Shown piece after piece: positions 13,357 through 25,500 of a stretch of 64,000 nucleotides of DNA (position 1 is its first letter; every line of letters begins with the position of its first letter). The stretch lies in the NCBI GenBank assembly GCA_003116875.1, contig BCKT01000011.1:1123771-1187770 (forward strand), written 5' to 3'. A program made the position numbers and the translations under genes. The notes under the pieces were generated by a model. It worked only from the letters and a program-made list of their open reading frames with translations. It made no database searches and was not told the origin of the DNA. Source of the stretch: Takashimella koratensis. Lineage: Eukaryota > Basidiomycota > Tremellomycetes > Trichosporonales > Tetragoniomycetaceae.

Positions 13357-16300
13357 ATGCTTCGCGACATTGTCGAGCGCGACACCTCCTCCCCATCCGC
13401 CCCCGCTCCTCCTACTCCCTTCCCTCCTACCCCTTCTTCCTCCTCCGCCACCTCCAACTCGTCCAACACTCCTGGTCAACCAACTTCCACCGGGTTTCCA
13501 GCAGCGGTGCACCGTTCTCTCCGTCCTTCCGCGTTCGCCCGGGCACGCGCTCAGGCAGCTGCGACAGCTGCGAACCCTTCTCGAATCGGGCTCGGCCAAG
13601 GCCGGGTAGTCGAGCGAGTCCCAGAGGTCGTTCCGGGACCACCAGTCGCACCGGGACCTACCGACCAACGGCGGTTCGCAGGTACGAGCATCACTAGCCC
13701 AACAACACGAAGGACCAGCTCAGTTTCTGGCGGTACTGGAGATGGCCAAAGCATTGGATTCGGAGGTGTGCTTGATTCTGGGGTGAAAGTAGGATCAGGC
13801 AGCGGCGTCGGCCCAAATGTGGACGCTGAGAACCGAAGGAGGGTGGAAGGGATGAGCCAAGCCGAACGAGAGAGCGAAGTGAAAGATCTTGAAGAGATGT
13901 TTGGATCAAGCCTTCTCGCGAAACTCAAAGCTCGAGCCGAAGCGCGGCGCGGGGTCGTTGGGTCAGTTCCAGGTGCACATGGTAAGTGCAAAGTTTAAAG
14001 TCTACTTGGTGCTCTCGTCGTTGTGGGTGGCCACACGCTTTGGTGTCGTAGCTGATCACATCAATAGGTTCTACCTCAACTACGAGTCAAGTTGAGAGAA
14101 GGGAACCAATCCCAACGTCTCAGCCTACACCTCTACAGGATACACAGACTCCACCTGAACCTCCTATCGACCTTCTTCCTCGAAAACCACTAGCAAAGTC
14201 CAAGCTCGCCACAAGCAGCACCCACGCTTCTCAACTTGCCGATGCTGAGTCCGACCCTATCCGTGCGTACTTTCAACATACCGACCTACGCAGTGAAGAG
14301 TCCAAGCTCGAATGGCTGCGTCCCAACGTCGCTTCCACTTCTTCCTCTTCCGATTCACCTACTTCTGAGATCCGATACGACCTCTCTGGCGTTCCTATCC
14401 CCTTATCCTCCTCGTCCACTCTCCCCACTCACTTGGGCCTACACCACCACGGCGCTTCTCCGGATCTAGCAGGTTACTCACTTTCTGAAATCCTGCATCT
14501 TTCTCGATCCACCGTTGCCTCTCAACGAATCATCATGCTTTCTGTCCTCGCTCGTATCCTTCACTCTTTCCGGACCGGCTCGCTCCCTTTCCCTGCGGCA
14601 GAGGAGTGCAAGGCGATGGAGGCGGTAGGGAAGGCGATGCAGATTGGGTCAGGGGTGGTCTTGGGTATGACAAAGAGTGTAGGGGTGAGCCGAGCTGCCG
14701 TGGAAGTCATCTACGAAGCCATCGCCCAAGTTGAGGAAGAGATTGAGATCGATGGAAGCGAGAGTGGAAGTGGCGAGATCCAAGGGTTCGTGAATGATAC
14801 AATCATCGATAACGTTCCATTCGATCAACTGGCGCCGAAACTACTCGAGCTGTGTACGCTCGATATCCTCCCTTCGTCATCGGTTGTCCAGATCATTCGC
14901 ATACTACGACGGTACACGCTCTCTCTTGAACACTGCGAAGTTGTAGGAAGTTTGGTCCCTTCGCTCCTTCGACACGTCTTGCGGGCATCCTCATCCTCCG
15001 CCTCAATTTCGACTTCCTCCCCTTCTTCCCACCTTGCCGAGGCGTCATCGTCCCCTCCCCCTTCGCTGCTCCTCGAAATTCTTCTTCTGGTGCTCGACAC
15101 GACCCGATCTTCTCGCTCTTCCGCGGACCTTCTCCTCTCCGAAGGAACCTACGACTCGATCCTTCGTTTCCTCGCGCCTTCGTCTCGCCCGCTATCCACT
15201 TCCGAAGTCGCAGTGGCGGTACTGAACACATATACTTCTTTGGCGCGGTACGGTCTCGGTGCGGGGTTGGCTTCTTCCGCGCGGGATATCTGGATCGCTC
15301 TCAACCAGGCGGTTCTGGCGGATTTAGAAAGTGATACCGAGGTGGAAAAGAAGACGGGACGGATCGAGAGAACCGTGGCTGTCGCTTGGTTTGAACTGGT
15401 CGCTTGGTGGATAACCTGTGGAGTCGACCCTCATCGGACAACACCTGAGCACGCTCTCACTTGGGCCCAAGTCGAGGCCATGGGCTGGGTCGACGACGCC
15501 CTCTCCGCTATTCGAATCTGTCTCCATCCTCACACCCCTACTTCAATATCTTCCATCTCCCCTTTGGTCAACAAAGAAGACGACGATATTATCCGGACCT
15601 ACGAGCTTACCGACGTCCCTACACTCACAGCCGCTCTCGACGCTGTCCTCGCCTACGTTGAAGGAACCACAATCAACGCCCCACGTCGAGGCGAATCTGA
15701 ACGCACTCGGATCTTGGGAGACTTGGAGGCGATCGGAATGGAGAAGTGGTTGCCGAAATCAATTGCGAGTGTACCCCGCGCAGGAGAAGGGAGAGAAGAG
15801 TTTGTCAGGGTTTTAGAGAAAGTGTTTAGGTTGCATACGGCGTTGAAAGCGACCTCGACCGCGGAGTTGTCGGACTTGGTACATGCCCACTCGCATGGTC
15901 ATTCTCATTCGGGATTACCTGTGATTCAAGAATCCCTCGAGAATCCCGCCACCTTACCTCCTCTTTCCTCCTCGATTCATCGTAAACTCCTCTCATCTCC
16001 TACTCTCCCTCGTCTGATCTTTTGGTCAATCGCAACGACCTCCACCCAACCTTCCGAGCGGTCTCTACGCCACGCGGCACTCACTTGTGCCCGGACCGAC
16101 GGGGTGCTGGACAAGCTACAATGGGCGTCGAGTGTTTTGGACTTGCTTGGGAGTTTGGAGAAAGGGGATGAGGATATGGCGATGGGTTTGGTTGATGATT
16201 TGCTCCGCTGTGATTGGGGGGTCGTCCAAGTTGGCGAAGGCGAAGAAACGCATGGATCCGCTCACGACCACGGTCATAGCCACGACCACGGGCTTGACAA

Positions 16301-17888
16301 AGACCTCCTCATGGCTTTGGAACCTGGACTCGATGGGATCGGACACCTTGACGGTCTACAGATCTTGCGCCCGCTCTACCACCACGCAATCTTACCTGAC
16401 GTCGAATCTGTCGTAGGCCAACGTCGTCGATCACACTTGTACCTAAAAGCGACGGCATCTCTTCGTATGCCTCCGATCTCTATCCCTTCATCCACCCACC
16501 AATCGAATACTTTCACCGATAACGAAGGAAACAAGGAGACACGGACACCTGGTCTACCACTAGCTACGGATTGGGTGTACACGCCTCTCTCTGATCTCTT
16601 GCGGTCAGGAACTTCTGAAGCTATCCAATCCGCTCCGAACGATTGGAACGCAACCGAACCTCAAATCGTCCGCGCTACACTCGCTCTCGCGCGATTGGTC
16701 ATAGATATTCGAGGTGGTCCCGGTGCAGGCGGTGGGGGCGGTGGGGTTGGGTCAAGAAGTAGCACCGTGTTCGCGTTGATGAAGGTTTACATGTTGGAAC
16801 ATGGACAAAACGCTGGTGTTTGGGGGAGTGGTGGGAATGGGGTAGGGGAAGTGTTTAGGGATGAGAAAGTGGAAGAGTCGATGAAGAGTTTGATCGATGG
16901 GGTGTCGTGGGGACGGATCCGGGAGATTGAGGAGGTACAGGCGACGGTGGCGGCGGCGGAGGAGGAAGAGGAGGAGTTGGCCCCGATATCTGTTACGGCG
17001 AAAGAGTCGACCAAGTCTCGCTCGCAGGCCAAGACGACCAACTTGTCATCTGTCCTTCAATCGAGTGCGACTTTCGCGACGACTGTCCCGCTTCCACCTC
17101 AGCTTTCGACTTCAGCCTCGGGCTTGGCTCCCCTCGACATTGCCAGCCACACTTTCCTCCATCCTACCCCTTTCTTCCAATTCTATACCGATCTCGTCTC
17201 TCTCTACGTCTCCATCTCCTTCTCTCACCCTTTATTCGGACGTACCCTCCTCCCTCCTCTCTCTATGCTCTACCCACCCGACTTTCGGCGTCTGCTATGG
17301 ACTACAAACAGTGGATCCGGCTCTGGCGGAGGGGGTGGTGGTGGTGGGGGTGGGGGTGGAGCAGCGCCTGTGAGGACGATGAGGATGAAAATGGATGAAG
17401 TGGTAGTGGAAGTAGAGCAAATGGGGTTGAAAAGTTATTACGAGCCAAAAGAGAGGGATGAAGAGGTCTTGGTTGGGATGACGAGAGCATTAGGAGCAGG
17501 ACATTTAGGAAAGAAAGAGGAAGAGAGTTTTTTGTACTCTGTCGCAAAGCACCATATCGCTGCGTTGCTCTGGGATCACGAGGAGGTATCGACTGGGTCA
17601 CCGACGACGACGACGACGACGACGACGTCAACGAAGGTGGACGAGTCAGAGGTCAAGGCGAGACCGAGGGGCCCACCACCTACGAGAGAACTGGTACTTG
17701 CCATGCTCCTTTCGGGCCCAGACGAACCCCTCGTTAGTGTTCTCGAACATGATCTGGACTCTGTGAGAGGTGAGAAGGGCGCAAGGGCAGGGGTGGCGGG
17801 GACAGTAGGAGAGATTGAGAAAGAAAGGAGGAAAGTTTTGGTTGGATCAAAGGGAGATCGAGCGGCTCTACGCGTTCGTGATCTGTAA
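13357..17888 (+). CDS. RNA polymerase II-associated protein 1 (RPAP1 / Rba50 family)
   Basis: Two exons, 13357-13981 and 14068-17888, giving 1481 aa. RPAP1 proteins help assemble RNA polymerase II and bring it to the nucleus. The RPAP1 N-domain is near residues 170-205 (MSQAERESEVKDLEEMF, then LLAKLKARAEAR). The signature C-domain is near 309-385: a YDLSGVPIP start, then GLHHHGASPDLAGYSLSEIL and LSRSTVASQR. The rest is a long helical-repeat-like region with Leu-rich segments. Oddities are two His-rich inserts (HAHSHGHSHSG, near 15881-15915, and HDHGHSHDHG, near 16262-16294), a Gly run near 17327-17361 and a Thr run from ACG repeats near 17602-17630. The start is CTCA-ATG-C, with no upstream in-frame Met nearby. 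It converges with the LRR-like gene. Confidence 0.85.
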
Positions 17889-18281
17889 AAAAGAGTTTTC
17901 AATGAAGAGTCAAAAAAGGCAAAGCGAGTTTCTTAGATCATCGTCGATTGATACTTTGTATGCATTTACGTTTTTTTTTCGGTTCTGTTTTGTGTTATTG
18001 CTGATGGTATGAGTATCAGTATGCTACAATATCAGGTATGGGTTACAGGGTTAGGTCTTGGGTCCATGTATTAAAGTGTCCCAGGTAAAGACGAGGATGA
18101 GGATGAGGATGAGGATGAGGATGAGGATGAGGATGAGGATGAGGATGAGGATGAGGATGAGGATGAGGACGAGGACGGGGGGTCGACATTATTGAGGGAA
18201 TGGTGGGCATGGTGGACTTGGTGTGAATGATGGGTAATGCTAGTTGCTGTGATTGAGCCATTCTTCTCTAGTGGCTAGTGA
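17889..18281. other. Short convergent intergenic region with hexanucleotide repeat
   Basis: Region between the ends of RPAP1 and the LRR-like gene. It contains the GATGAG tandem array listed separately and no supported gene. Confidence 0.6.
18090..18178. repeat. Hexanucleotide tandem repeat (GATGAG)n
   Basis: About fourteen near-perfect copies of GATGAG, with the last units drifting to GACGAG. It is non-coding, in the convergent 3' space between two genes. Its length will probably vary between strains. Confidence 0.9.
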
Positions 18282-20462
18282 CTAAAACAGACTTGGATCT
18301 TTAGCCTTGGGTCGAAACGGGTTCATGATCCCCGACTTGGCGGCCTCTGTAGGCGTGGGCGAGATGATACTAGACTTTGGCGCAATGGCCGCCGATTTTC
18401 TCGTCACTTTTCCCATTCCTTGCCCAACTCCAGGTGGGTCAAGTCCAATCTTCGTCCCGTTTCCAAAGGTCCTCCCTTCACCTGATCCAGACGCAAACGC
18501 AGGCGGAGGCTCAGACACAGGTGCAGGCGCAGGTCTCAACTTTGTTGTAGACGTCGCAAAGAGCGCATTCAACCCAGTTGTCGGGTCCATTTTCGCACGT
18601 TTCACGCGGACGCTGTCGTTGGGGTACGGATTGGGTTTCTGACCGAGTTGAGGGTGAAGATTCGGGAGATGGACTGGGTGGTGGTCGTTCTTGCCCACGT
18701 CCACCGCGGTAAGAGAGGCTGTAGATTCGGAGGAGGAGGAGGCGGAGGCGGCTGTCGGTATCATAGGTTGAGGGTTGTCCCACCCTGCCGTCACACGACG
18801 AGTGAGCATCAACCTCCTCTCTTTCATTGATAGTGTCGAAACCTCTACCCTCCCGCCTTGTCGATCTTTCCGGCTATCCCCCATCTGAGCAAACGCTCGA
18901 CTCCGACTATCCGCATCCGAAGACGTATCGATCCCCGATCCTGTTTCGGGTTCGGGACTGAACGAAAGCGGACTCATGATCCGAGGAAGCGGCGGACCAT
19001 GAGAACCGAGTCGACCAGGTGGTCCGGCAGGTCGTGAAGGTAGGGGTAGATCTGTTGGGACGATATGTAGGGCGTGGAAAGCTGTGGATGGCTGAGATGG
19101 CTGAGTCTGAGTCGAGTTGCGATCGACGAGAAGGAGATGGTGTAGATTTGATACGACCGAATCGACGGTTCCAACGTCTTCCAGTGAGTCGAATAACCTC
19201 TCGTTCTCTTCCGTCGCGTGTCTCCAACCACTGTCACCAATTTCACTCTCTTTCGCGCCTTTCATCGCGCGCTGTAGTATCCCCCTCGCGTGCTCGGTAC
19301 ACGACGTCCCTCTCAAATCGAGCAGGACCAGTCCGGGCCACTTTACGAAAGCGCGAAGGGAGATATCGGACACGTTTAGGGAGTCGCGGAGGTACCATGC
19401 TCTCAATCGCCACGGGCCTCGCGCGGACTCGGGGTCGGCGGTCGAAGCGTTGGGTAGTGCTCCACACCGGGTAGGTGAGGACGAGAGATCATCGGGTCGG
19501 GTAAAGGTAGGTGTAGTGGTAGATGCAGGCGGAGAAAGAGAAGCAGAGAGGAGACGAATACCCGCGTCGGAAAGAGCACTGCCCTCGGTCCAAAGTACCG
19601 TCAAATGAGTGCAGTATCGTAGATTCTGAATGGATTTATCGTCAATCCCGGAGGTTTTGGACGCGCGAGAGCTGGAGTTGGAGGATGTGATCGATCGGGG
19701 TGGCGAGTGGGAGAGAACGAGGGAGGTGAGAAGCTCGAATCGGTGTGTATCCCCCAGGTTGGAGTTGTATAGGCGAGGAAGGGAGACCAGGGGGTGTTGC
19801 CAGTCCGCTTCGATGGTGGTGTGGTACCATTTGGACCCTTCGGAGTGAGCGAGCGCGCGAGGAGTGAGGTGCGGCAGGACCGAGGAGGGGTCGGTGAGTA
19901 GTGCAAGGTGAGGAGACGTGGGCGCGGAGTGGGAGTGGGTCGAGGGGGAGAGAAGATCGGAGAGAAGGCAAAAGGCCCAGAGCGTTGCTTCATCTTCTTC
20001 CCAAGTGACAACGAGCCCTCCACCACCACCTAGTTGTCCATCTCCTCCTGCGCCTGCCTTACCCTCAATCAAATCAGATACCGACCACCCCCGATCTGCG
20101 CATATCCTCGCAACGACCCGCCGTGCCAGTACCGCGGGGAGAGAAGCGAGTGTGGACGGCGTGAAGAGGTGAAAATTGGATGAGAGGGAAGAGAGGCAGA
20201 ATGAGTGAAGGGATGGGGTAGGGATTAGGGTAGGTGTGAACGGGGCGGTGGGGTCGGTGGGGATGGTGGGGGTGGTGGGAGGAGAGGGGTTGAAGGATGC
20301 CCGGGTGTGGGGCGGTGGGAGAACGGTCGGGTGGAGGGTCCATACGCTCCTGTGCAGGTCAGAACGAGATCGAAGACAAAAGGGGAAGAAGAGAAGAGGT
20401 ACACACCGACGTTGATGAGAATGGTACGAGGCGTGGGAGTCGCCCGAGTGACCCAAGGCCAT
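18282..20462 (-). CDS. Leucine-rich-repeat-like protein of unknown function
   Basis: Two exons, 20462-20407 and 20349-18282, joined in phase by a 57-nt intron (donor GTGTGT, branch CTGAC, acceptor CAG), giving 707 aa. I do not recognise the family. The N-terminal third is Pro/Ser/Thr-rich. The middle holds two LRR-like segments, SIQNLRYCTHLTVLWTEGS followed by LSDAGIRLLSA, and ISLRAFVKWPGLVLLDLRG. These resemble cysteine-containing F-box-type LRRs. The C-terminal ~250 residues are disordered and basic, with KERRLMLTRRVTAGWDN as the best-defined block and a KSGIMNPFRPK end. No F-box is visible. The start is uncertain: a 112-aa frame just upstream (20802-20464) is open, but I found no consensus junction that joins it in frame. 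Confidence 0.55.
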   Translation of the reverse strand: MALGHSGDSHASYHSHQRRCVPLLFFPFCLRSRSDLHRSVWTLHPTVLPPPHTRASFNPSPPTTPTIPTDPTAPFTPTLIPTPSLHSFCLSSLSSNFHLFTPSTLASLPAVLARRVVARICADRGWSVSDLIEGKAGAGGDGQLGGGGGLVVTWEEDEATLWAFCLLSDLLSPSTHSHSAPTSPHLALLTDPSSVLPHLTPRALAHSEGSKWYHTTIEADWQHPLVSLPRLYNSNLGDTHRFELLTSLVLSHSPPRSITSSNSSSRASKTSGIDDKSIQNLRYCTHLTVLWTEGSALSDAGIRLLSASLSPPASTTTPTFTRPDDLSSSPTRCGALPNASTADPESARGPWRLRAWYLRDSLNVSDISLRAFVKWPGLVLLDLRGTSCTEHARGILQRAMKGAKESEIGDSGWRHATEENERLFDSLEDVGTVDSVVSNLHHLLLVDRNSTQTQPSQPSTAFHALHIVPTDLPLPSRPAGPPGRLGSHGPPLPRIMSPLSFSPEPETGSGIDTSSDADSRSRAFAQMGDSRKDRQGGRVEVSTLSMKERRLMLTRRVTAGWDNPQPMIPTAASASSSSESTASLTAVDVGKNDHHPVHLPNLHPQLGQKPNPYPNDSVRVKRAKMDPTTGLNALFATSTTKLRPAPAPVSEPPPAFASGSGEGRTFGNGTKIGLDPPGVGQGMGKVTRKSAAIAPKSSIISPTPTEAAKSGIMNPFRPKAKDPSLF

Positions 20463-22565
20463 ATCACATCAGTGCGTCCCAAGTCGAGAGAGAGAGAGAT
20501 ACTGGTCGTGGTCGAGTGGTCGAAGCTTTGCAAGGTATAAAAGCAGGAAAGCTATCAACAGGCAAGAATTCCGACGCGACAATCAACAATCCCGGATGGA
20601 CAGGGTCGTTCCCATTCCCCTCCTGCCAAAACTCGGGAGAGTCTATATCTCGCCAACTATGTGCTTGGACCTGATGAAACAGCTTTGGCGCGTTGTAGAC
20701 CACGGAAGGGGAGAATCCCGGTGCAAGTGGGATGTTTGTGAGGAGGTTGGGAGGTGGTTGGGAAGAATCCCGATCATTGTGGTTATCCTGGTTGAGCGGC
20801 ATTCGTGGGCGGAGCCTGGCTGGGGTGGGAAAGTATCCCGGGAATCGTTTCGGCCCTCCGGCTTTACAATGATTTCTCTGGCTTGTGTCGGATGCAGGCT
20901 AACACCAGAGTAGCCGGTACCAAGAGCACTACATCTGTATCTGGTAGCGTTCTCTGCGGTGAATACGGTATTTGCACTCCGAGGTCTAGATGAATGCCTG
21001 TCTGGGTCTCGGATAGAGATGGTAGCGGTGACATACAGGCACGCGACCGTTTGGTAGCCGCAGGGCCGGGGTCACCTTATCACCGACGGAAGAAAGGCTG
21101 AAAGGTTGATAGATTCACATTTTGCCAGCTCATTTCCACCTGGTTGTTGCACATCTCACCTCTCGGACCGGTGGTGTGCTCGCGGCGAGTCGGCGACCTC
21201 GGGAGTCTGCCCGGACCGGCCGGCGAGAGCCAAGGAGATTCGGGACAAGAGAAAATGACCAGGAAAAATAATAAAAAAAAGTCCCTGGCCCTGTCCAGGG
21301 CGTGGGTCCTCCGTTACCGCTTTCAAAGTGCGGAGGCCCGATGAAAACCTCGATCCGGGCGGGGGGGGGGGGGGGGGGAGGGGGGAGGGGGGAGGGGGGA
21401 GGAGGGCGGAGGAGCGGAAGACGGCAAAAAGGAAGGAGGCTTTACTCCGTCACGGGGGTGTACTCGTTGCCGCCGTACCGCTGACCCGTTGTGATCCGTC
21501 GGCCAAGCAAGCACAAGCAGAATATTCGATCAGTTTGGTTTGAGATCAGCCTGGGCCAAAACGAGGTCACCGCTCTCGCTGTATGTGTTACACCGAGAGG
21601 GGGTGTCGGTGTTACTCGGCCCAAAGAGGTCAGGATGGGTGGTAATCTGGACTACGATGCATGGTGCTCCATGTTGGGTGGGTTCAGGAGAGTGTTGCGG
21701 CTGCTGGGTGGATACTGGAACGGCTATGGTGACTGTTGAGTGTTGAGGAGGGACGGGGGAGTGTCGATACGAGCGGGTAGAGATACCGACGGCTTGAGCG
21801 AGTCGTGGGAAGAAGGGGGGAGGGGGGAGAGCAGGACCTGAGGGATCTGATTAGCAGAAGGGTAGTCGTGATGGAAACGGAAGTAAATGAGACGGCTAAT
21901 CCTAATCTCTGGCGGGCTGTGATTGGCTGGTCTACTACCACTGCCGCTATTGGCCCTACCTGGGGGTCTTGCCCCTCTTTGCTCCCCTCCCCCTCCCTGA
22001 ATGACTGCATACTCGACTACTGACTCGGGCTATACTGTACCACCAGCTCCCACCGTAGCACACTCCCACACCACACACACCACCGACCTCACCCCACACC
22101 ACTTTTAACCCCCTCCCTCCCATTCACCCCAACCCCATCCCATCCCATCCCCACCTACACCTCATCTCCGACAACACGCAAGGTATCCCACCCATCTCCG
22201 ACCTCGCAACTGAACTCTTGTAAGCTCACTGCCCCATTTCCTCGTCCTCCCTCCCTCCCTCCTCTTCCCCCCCACCGCACGTCCTTGCCCTCCTTGCCCT
22301 TGCCCTTCCCCGCCCCAACCCCAATCCTCCTGGCCCTCCCTGCGCCCTCGTCGGTTTCCTCGCTTCTCGCTTATCCACCCCTCTCACCTCATCTACCCTT
22401 CCCATCTCTCTCATCTGTCAACATCCATCAGCTAACTCCCTGCCCCAGCTCATAGACAACCTCCTCGGTAGTCATCCCCAGTGACTCTCTTACTTTTTTT
22501 CTTTCTTCCTCTCACACTTCAACTCTTCATCACCTTACACCGCACTCGCTCGAGTAGCAACCAAC
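20463..22565. promoter_or_regulatory. Divergent intergenic region upstream of pyruvate carboxylase
   Basis: 2.1 kb without a supported gene. An 18-nt G run followed by further G blocks lies at 21361-21412. Two ATTGG motifs (inverse CCAAT) at about 21922 and 21950 could bind a HAP/NF-Y-type complex; this is inference. From about 22040 to the PYC start the plus strand is strongly C/T-rich, which fits a pyrimidine-rich leader of a highly expressed gene. Frames on both strands are low-complexity. Confidence 0.5.
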
Positions 22566-25500
22566 ATGGGTGACACCCCGACCCCGGTAAGCTGCTTCCA
22601 CAGTCTCCCCACAAACCTACCACCTCCCACTCCCTCCCCAGACCACTTGGCTGGCTTCCTTTGTCTCCCTCCTCTATCCCCATGCCTCATTCCCTACCGA
22701 AATCCGCTAACCTCGTTCAGATTGAGGCTTGGGCTTCCAAGCTCGGTATCGACACCTCGCGTCCGGGCACCCCTGGCGTCAGCTCCCCTCTCCAAACGTG
22801 AGTCTCTCTCCACTGATCCCATGGGCTCTCGAACAACCCAGCTGACATACCCCACCTGCTCCCACTTCCCTCCCCAAACCACACCTCCATAGCGTCAACA
22901 CTCTCCGCAAGCAGCAGGCCGGCCATGCGGGCCCGCTCAAGAAGGTCCTCGTCGCTAACCGCGGTGAGATCGCCATCCGAGTCTTCCGTACCGCGCACGA
23001 GCTCGCGATGCAGACCGTCGCCATCTACTCTTACGAGGACCGCATGAACGCGCACCGCTACAAATCCGACGAGTCTTACCTCGTCGGCAAGGGCCTCGCA
23101 CCCGTCCCTGCCTACCTCGCTCAGGACGACATTGTCCGTATCGCTCTCGAGCACGGCGTCGACATGATTCACCCGGGCTACGGTTTCCTCTCTGAGAACG
23201 CCGAGTTCGCCAAGAAAGTTGAGGACGCAGGAATCGCCTTTATCGGTCCCCGACCCGAAACCATCGACGCCCTCGGTGACAAGACCAAGGCGCGAACCCT
23301 CGCTATGAAGACCGGCGTCCCCGTCGTCCCCGGTACTCCCGGCCCAGTCGAGTCGTACGAACTCGCCAAGGACTTTATCGAGGAGTACGGCTTCCCTGTC
23401 ATCATCAAGGCCGCTATGGGCGGTGGTGGTCGTGGTATGCGTGTCGTTAGGGACAAGGAGAGCTTCAAGGAGAACTTTGAGCGTGCGGTCAGTGAGGCCA
23501 AATCGGCCTTCGGTGACGGTACCGTCTTCATCGAGCGTGAGTCCTTGCTTTGCTTCACATTTTCGGCCATGAACAGATTACTGACGTTATCCCAGGCTTC
23601 CTCGAGCGCCCGCGCCACATCGAGGTTCAGCTCCTTGCTGACGGCGAGGGCAACTGTGTCCACCTCTTCGAGCGTGACTGCTCCGTCCAGCGTCGTCACC
23701 AGAAGGTGAGTTGCGCATGCTAAGACCTTTTGCTCTGCGCGTCCTGAGCTGACTCTCTGGGCAGGTTGTCGAAGTCGCCCCGGCTCCTCACCTCGACGAG
23801 CCCATCCGCCAGGCGATCCTCAGCGACGCCCTCAAACTCGCTGCTGCCGTCAAGTACCGTAACGCTGGTACCGCCGAGTTCCTTGTCGACCAGCAAGGCC
23901 GCCACTACTTCATCGAGATCAACCCTCGTATCCAGGTCGAGCACACCATTACCGAGGAGATCACTGGTATCGACATTGTCGCTGCCCAGATCCAGATCGC
24001 CGGCGGTGTCACCCTTGAGCAGCTTGGTCTCACCCAGAACAACATCCACCGACGTGGGTTCGCCATTCAGTGCCGTATCACTACCGAAGACCCGTCCGCC
24101 GGCTTCCAGCCGGACACGGGTAAGATTGAGGTCTACCGTTCCGCCGGTGGTAACGGTGTTCGTCTCGACGCGAGCTCGGGCTACGCTGGTGCCCAGATCA
24201 CGGTAAGTCGTTGACAGCTAGAGCTTCGTTGGTAGCGTAGCTGACATCTCCAGCCCCACTACGACTCGCTCTTGGTCAAGTGCTCCGTCAGCGGCGCCAC
24301 CTACGAGGTCGCCCGTCGCAAGATGCTCCGTGCGCTCGTCGAGTTCCGTATCCGCGGTGTCAAGGTGAGTCAGACTTTAGCGATTACATGCAACCTGTCT
24401 CTCGCTGACACGCCCAGACCAACATCCCCTTCCTTATTCGCCTCCTCACCCACGAGGTCTTCGTCTCGGGCAAGACCTGGACAACTTTCATCGACGACAC
24501 CCCTGCTCTCTTCAAGCTCGTCACCTCTCTTAACCGAGCCCAGAAGCTTCTCGCTTACCTCGGTGACCTCGCCGTCAACGGTTCCTCTATCAAGGGTCAG
24601 GCCGGTGAGCCCGGTCTCAAGACCGAGGCCCTTATCCCGACCATCACCGACAACAAGGACTCTACCAAGGTTCTCGACACTTCGGTTCCTTGCCAGACCG
24701 GTTGGAGGAACATTATCGTCAACGAAGGCCCTGAGGCATTCGCCAAAGCTATCCGCGCTTACCCGGGTACTTTGATTATGGACACTACTTGGCGTGACGC
24801 TCACCAGTCCCTCCTCGCGACGAGGATGCGAACCATTGACATGGCCAACATCGCCAAGGAGACCAGTCACGCACTTGCCAACGCCTACTCCCTCGAGTGC
24901 TGGGGTGGCGCTACTTTTGACGTCGCTATGCGATTCCTCTACGAGGACCCTTGGGACCGTCTCGTAAGTGAAGAAAAAATGTGAGCAATGGGCTTTGACT
25001 GACAGTCCACAGCGCACGCTCCGTAAGCTCGTCCCCAACATCCCCCTCCAGGCGCTCGTCCGTGGTGCCAACGCTGTTGGTTACACCTCGTACCCGTGAG
25101 TATAGATAGTATACGTTTGAGTCGGAAAGCTGACTCGGAGTCAGCGACAACGCTATCTACGAGTTCTCCAAGAAGGCTGTTGAGGCTGGTCTCGACATCT
25201 TCCGTGTCTTCGAGTGAGTCGAGCCTTGAGGGCGTCTTCATCAAGGATCAATAGCTCACCCACCCAGCTCGCTCAACTACTTTGACAACCTCAAGCTCGG
25301 TATCGACGCCGCCAGGAAGGCCGGCGGTGTTGTCGAGGGCACCATCTGTTACTCTGGTGACGTTGCCAACCCGGAGAAGACCAAGTACACTCTTGAGTAC
25401 TACCTCGACCTCACAGCCAAGCTTGTCGGTGAGGGCATCCACGTTCTCGGTATCAAGGACATGGCTGGTCTCCTCAAGCCCGAGGCTGCAAGGATGTGAG

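Noticed and set aside
23766..24206. A 146-codon Ser/Thr/Arg-rich plus frame inside PYC
   Set aside because: It is another reading frame of the biotin carboxylase exon, caused by strong codon bias.
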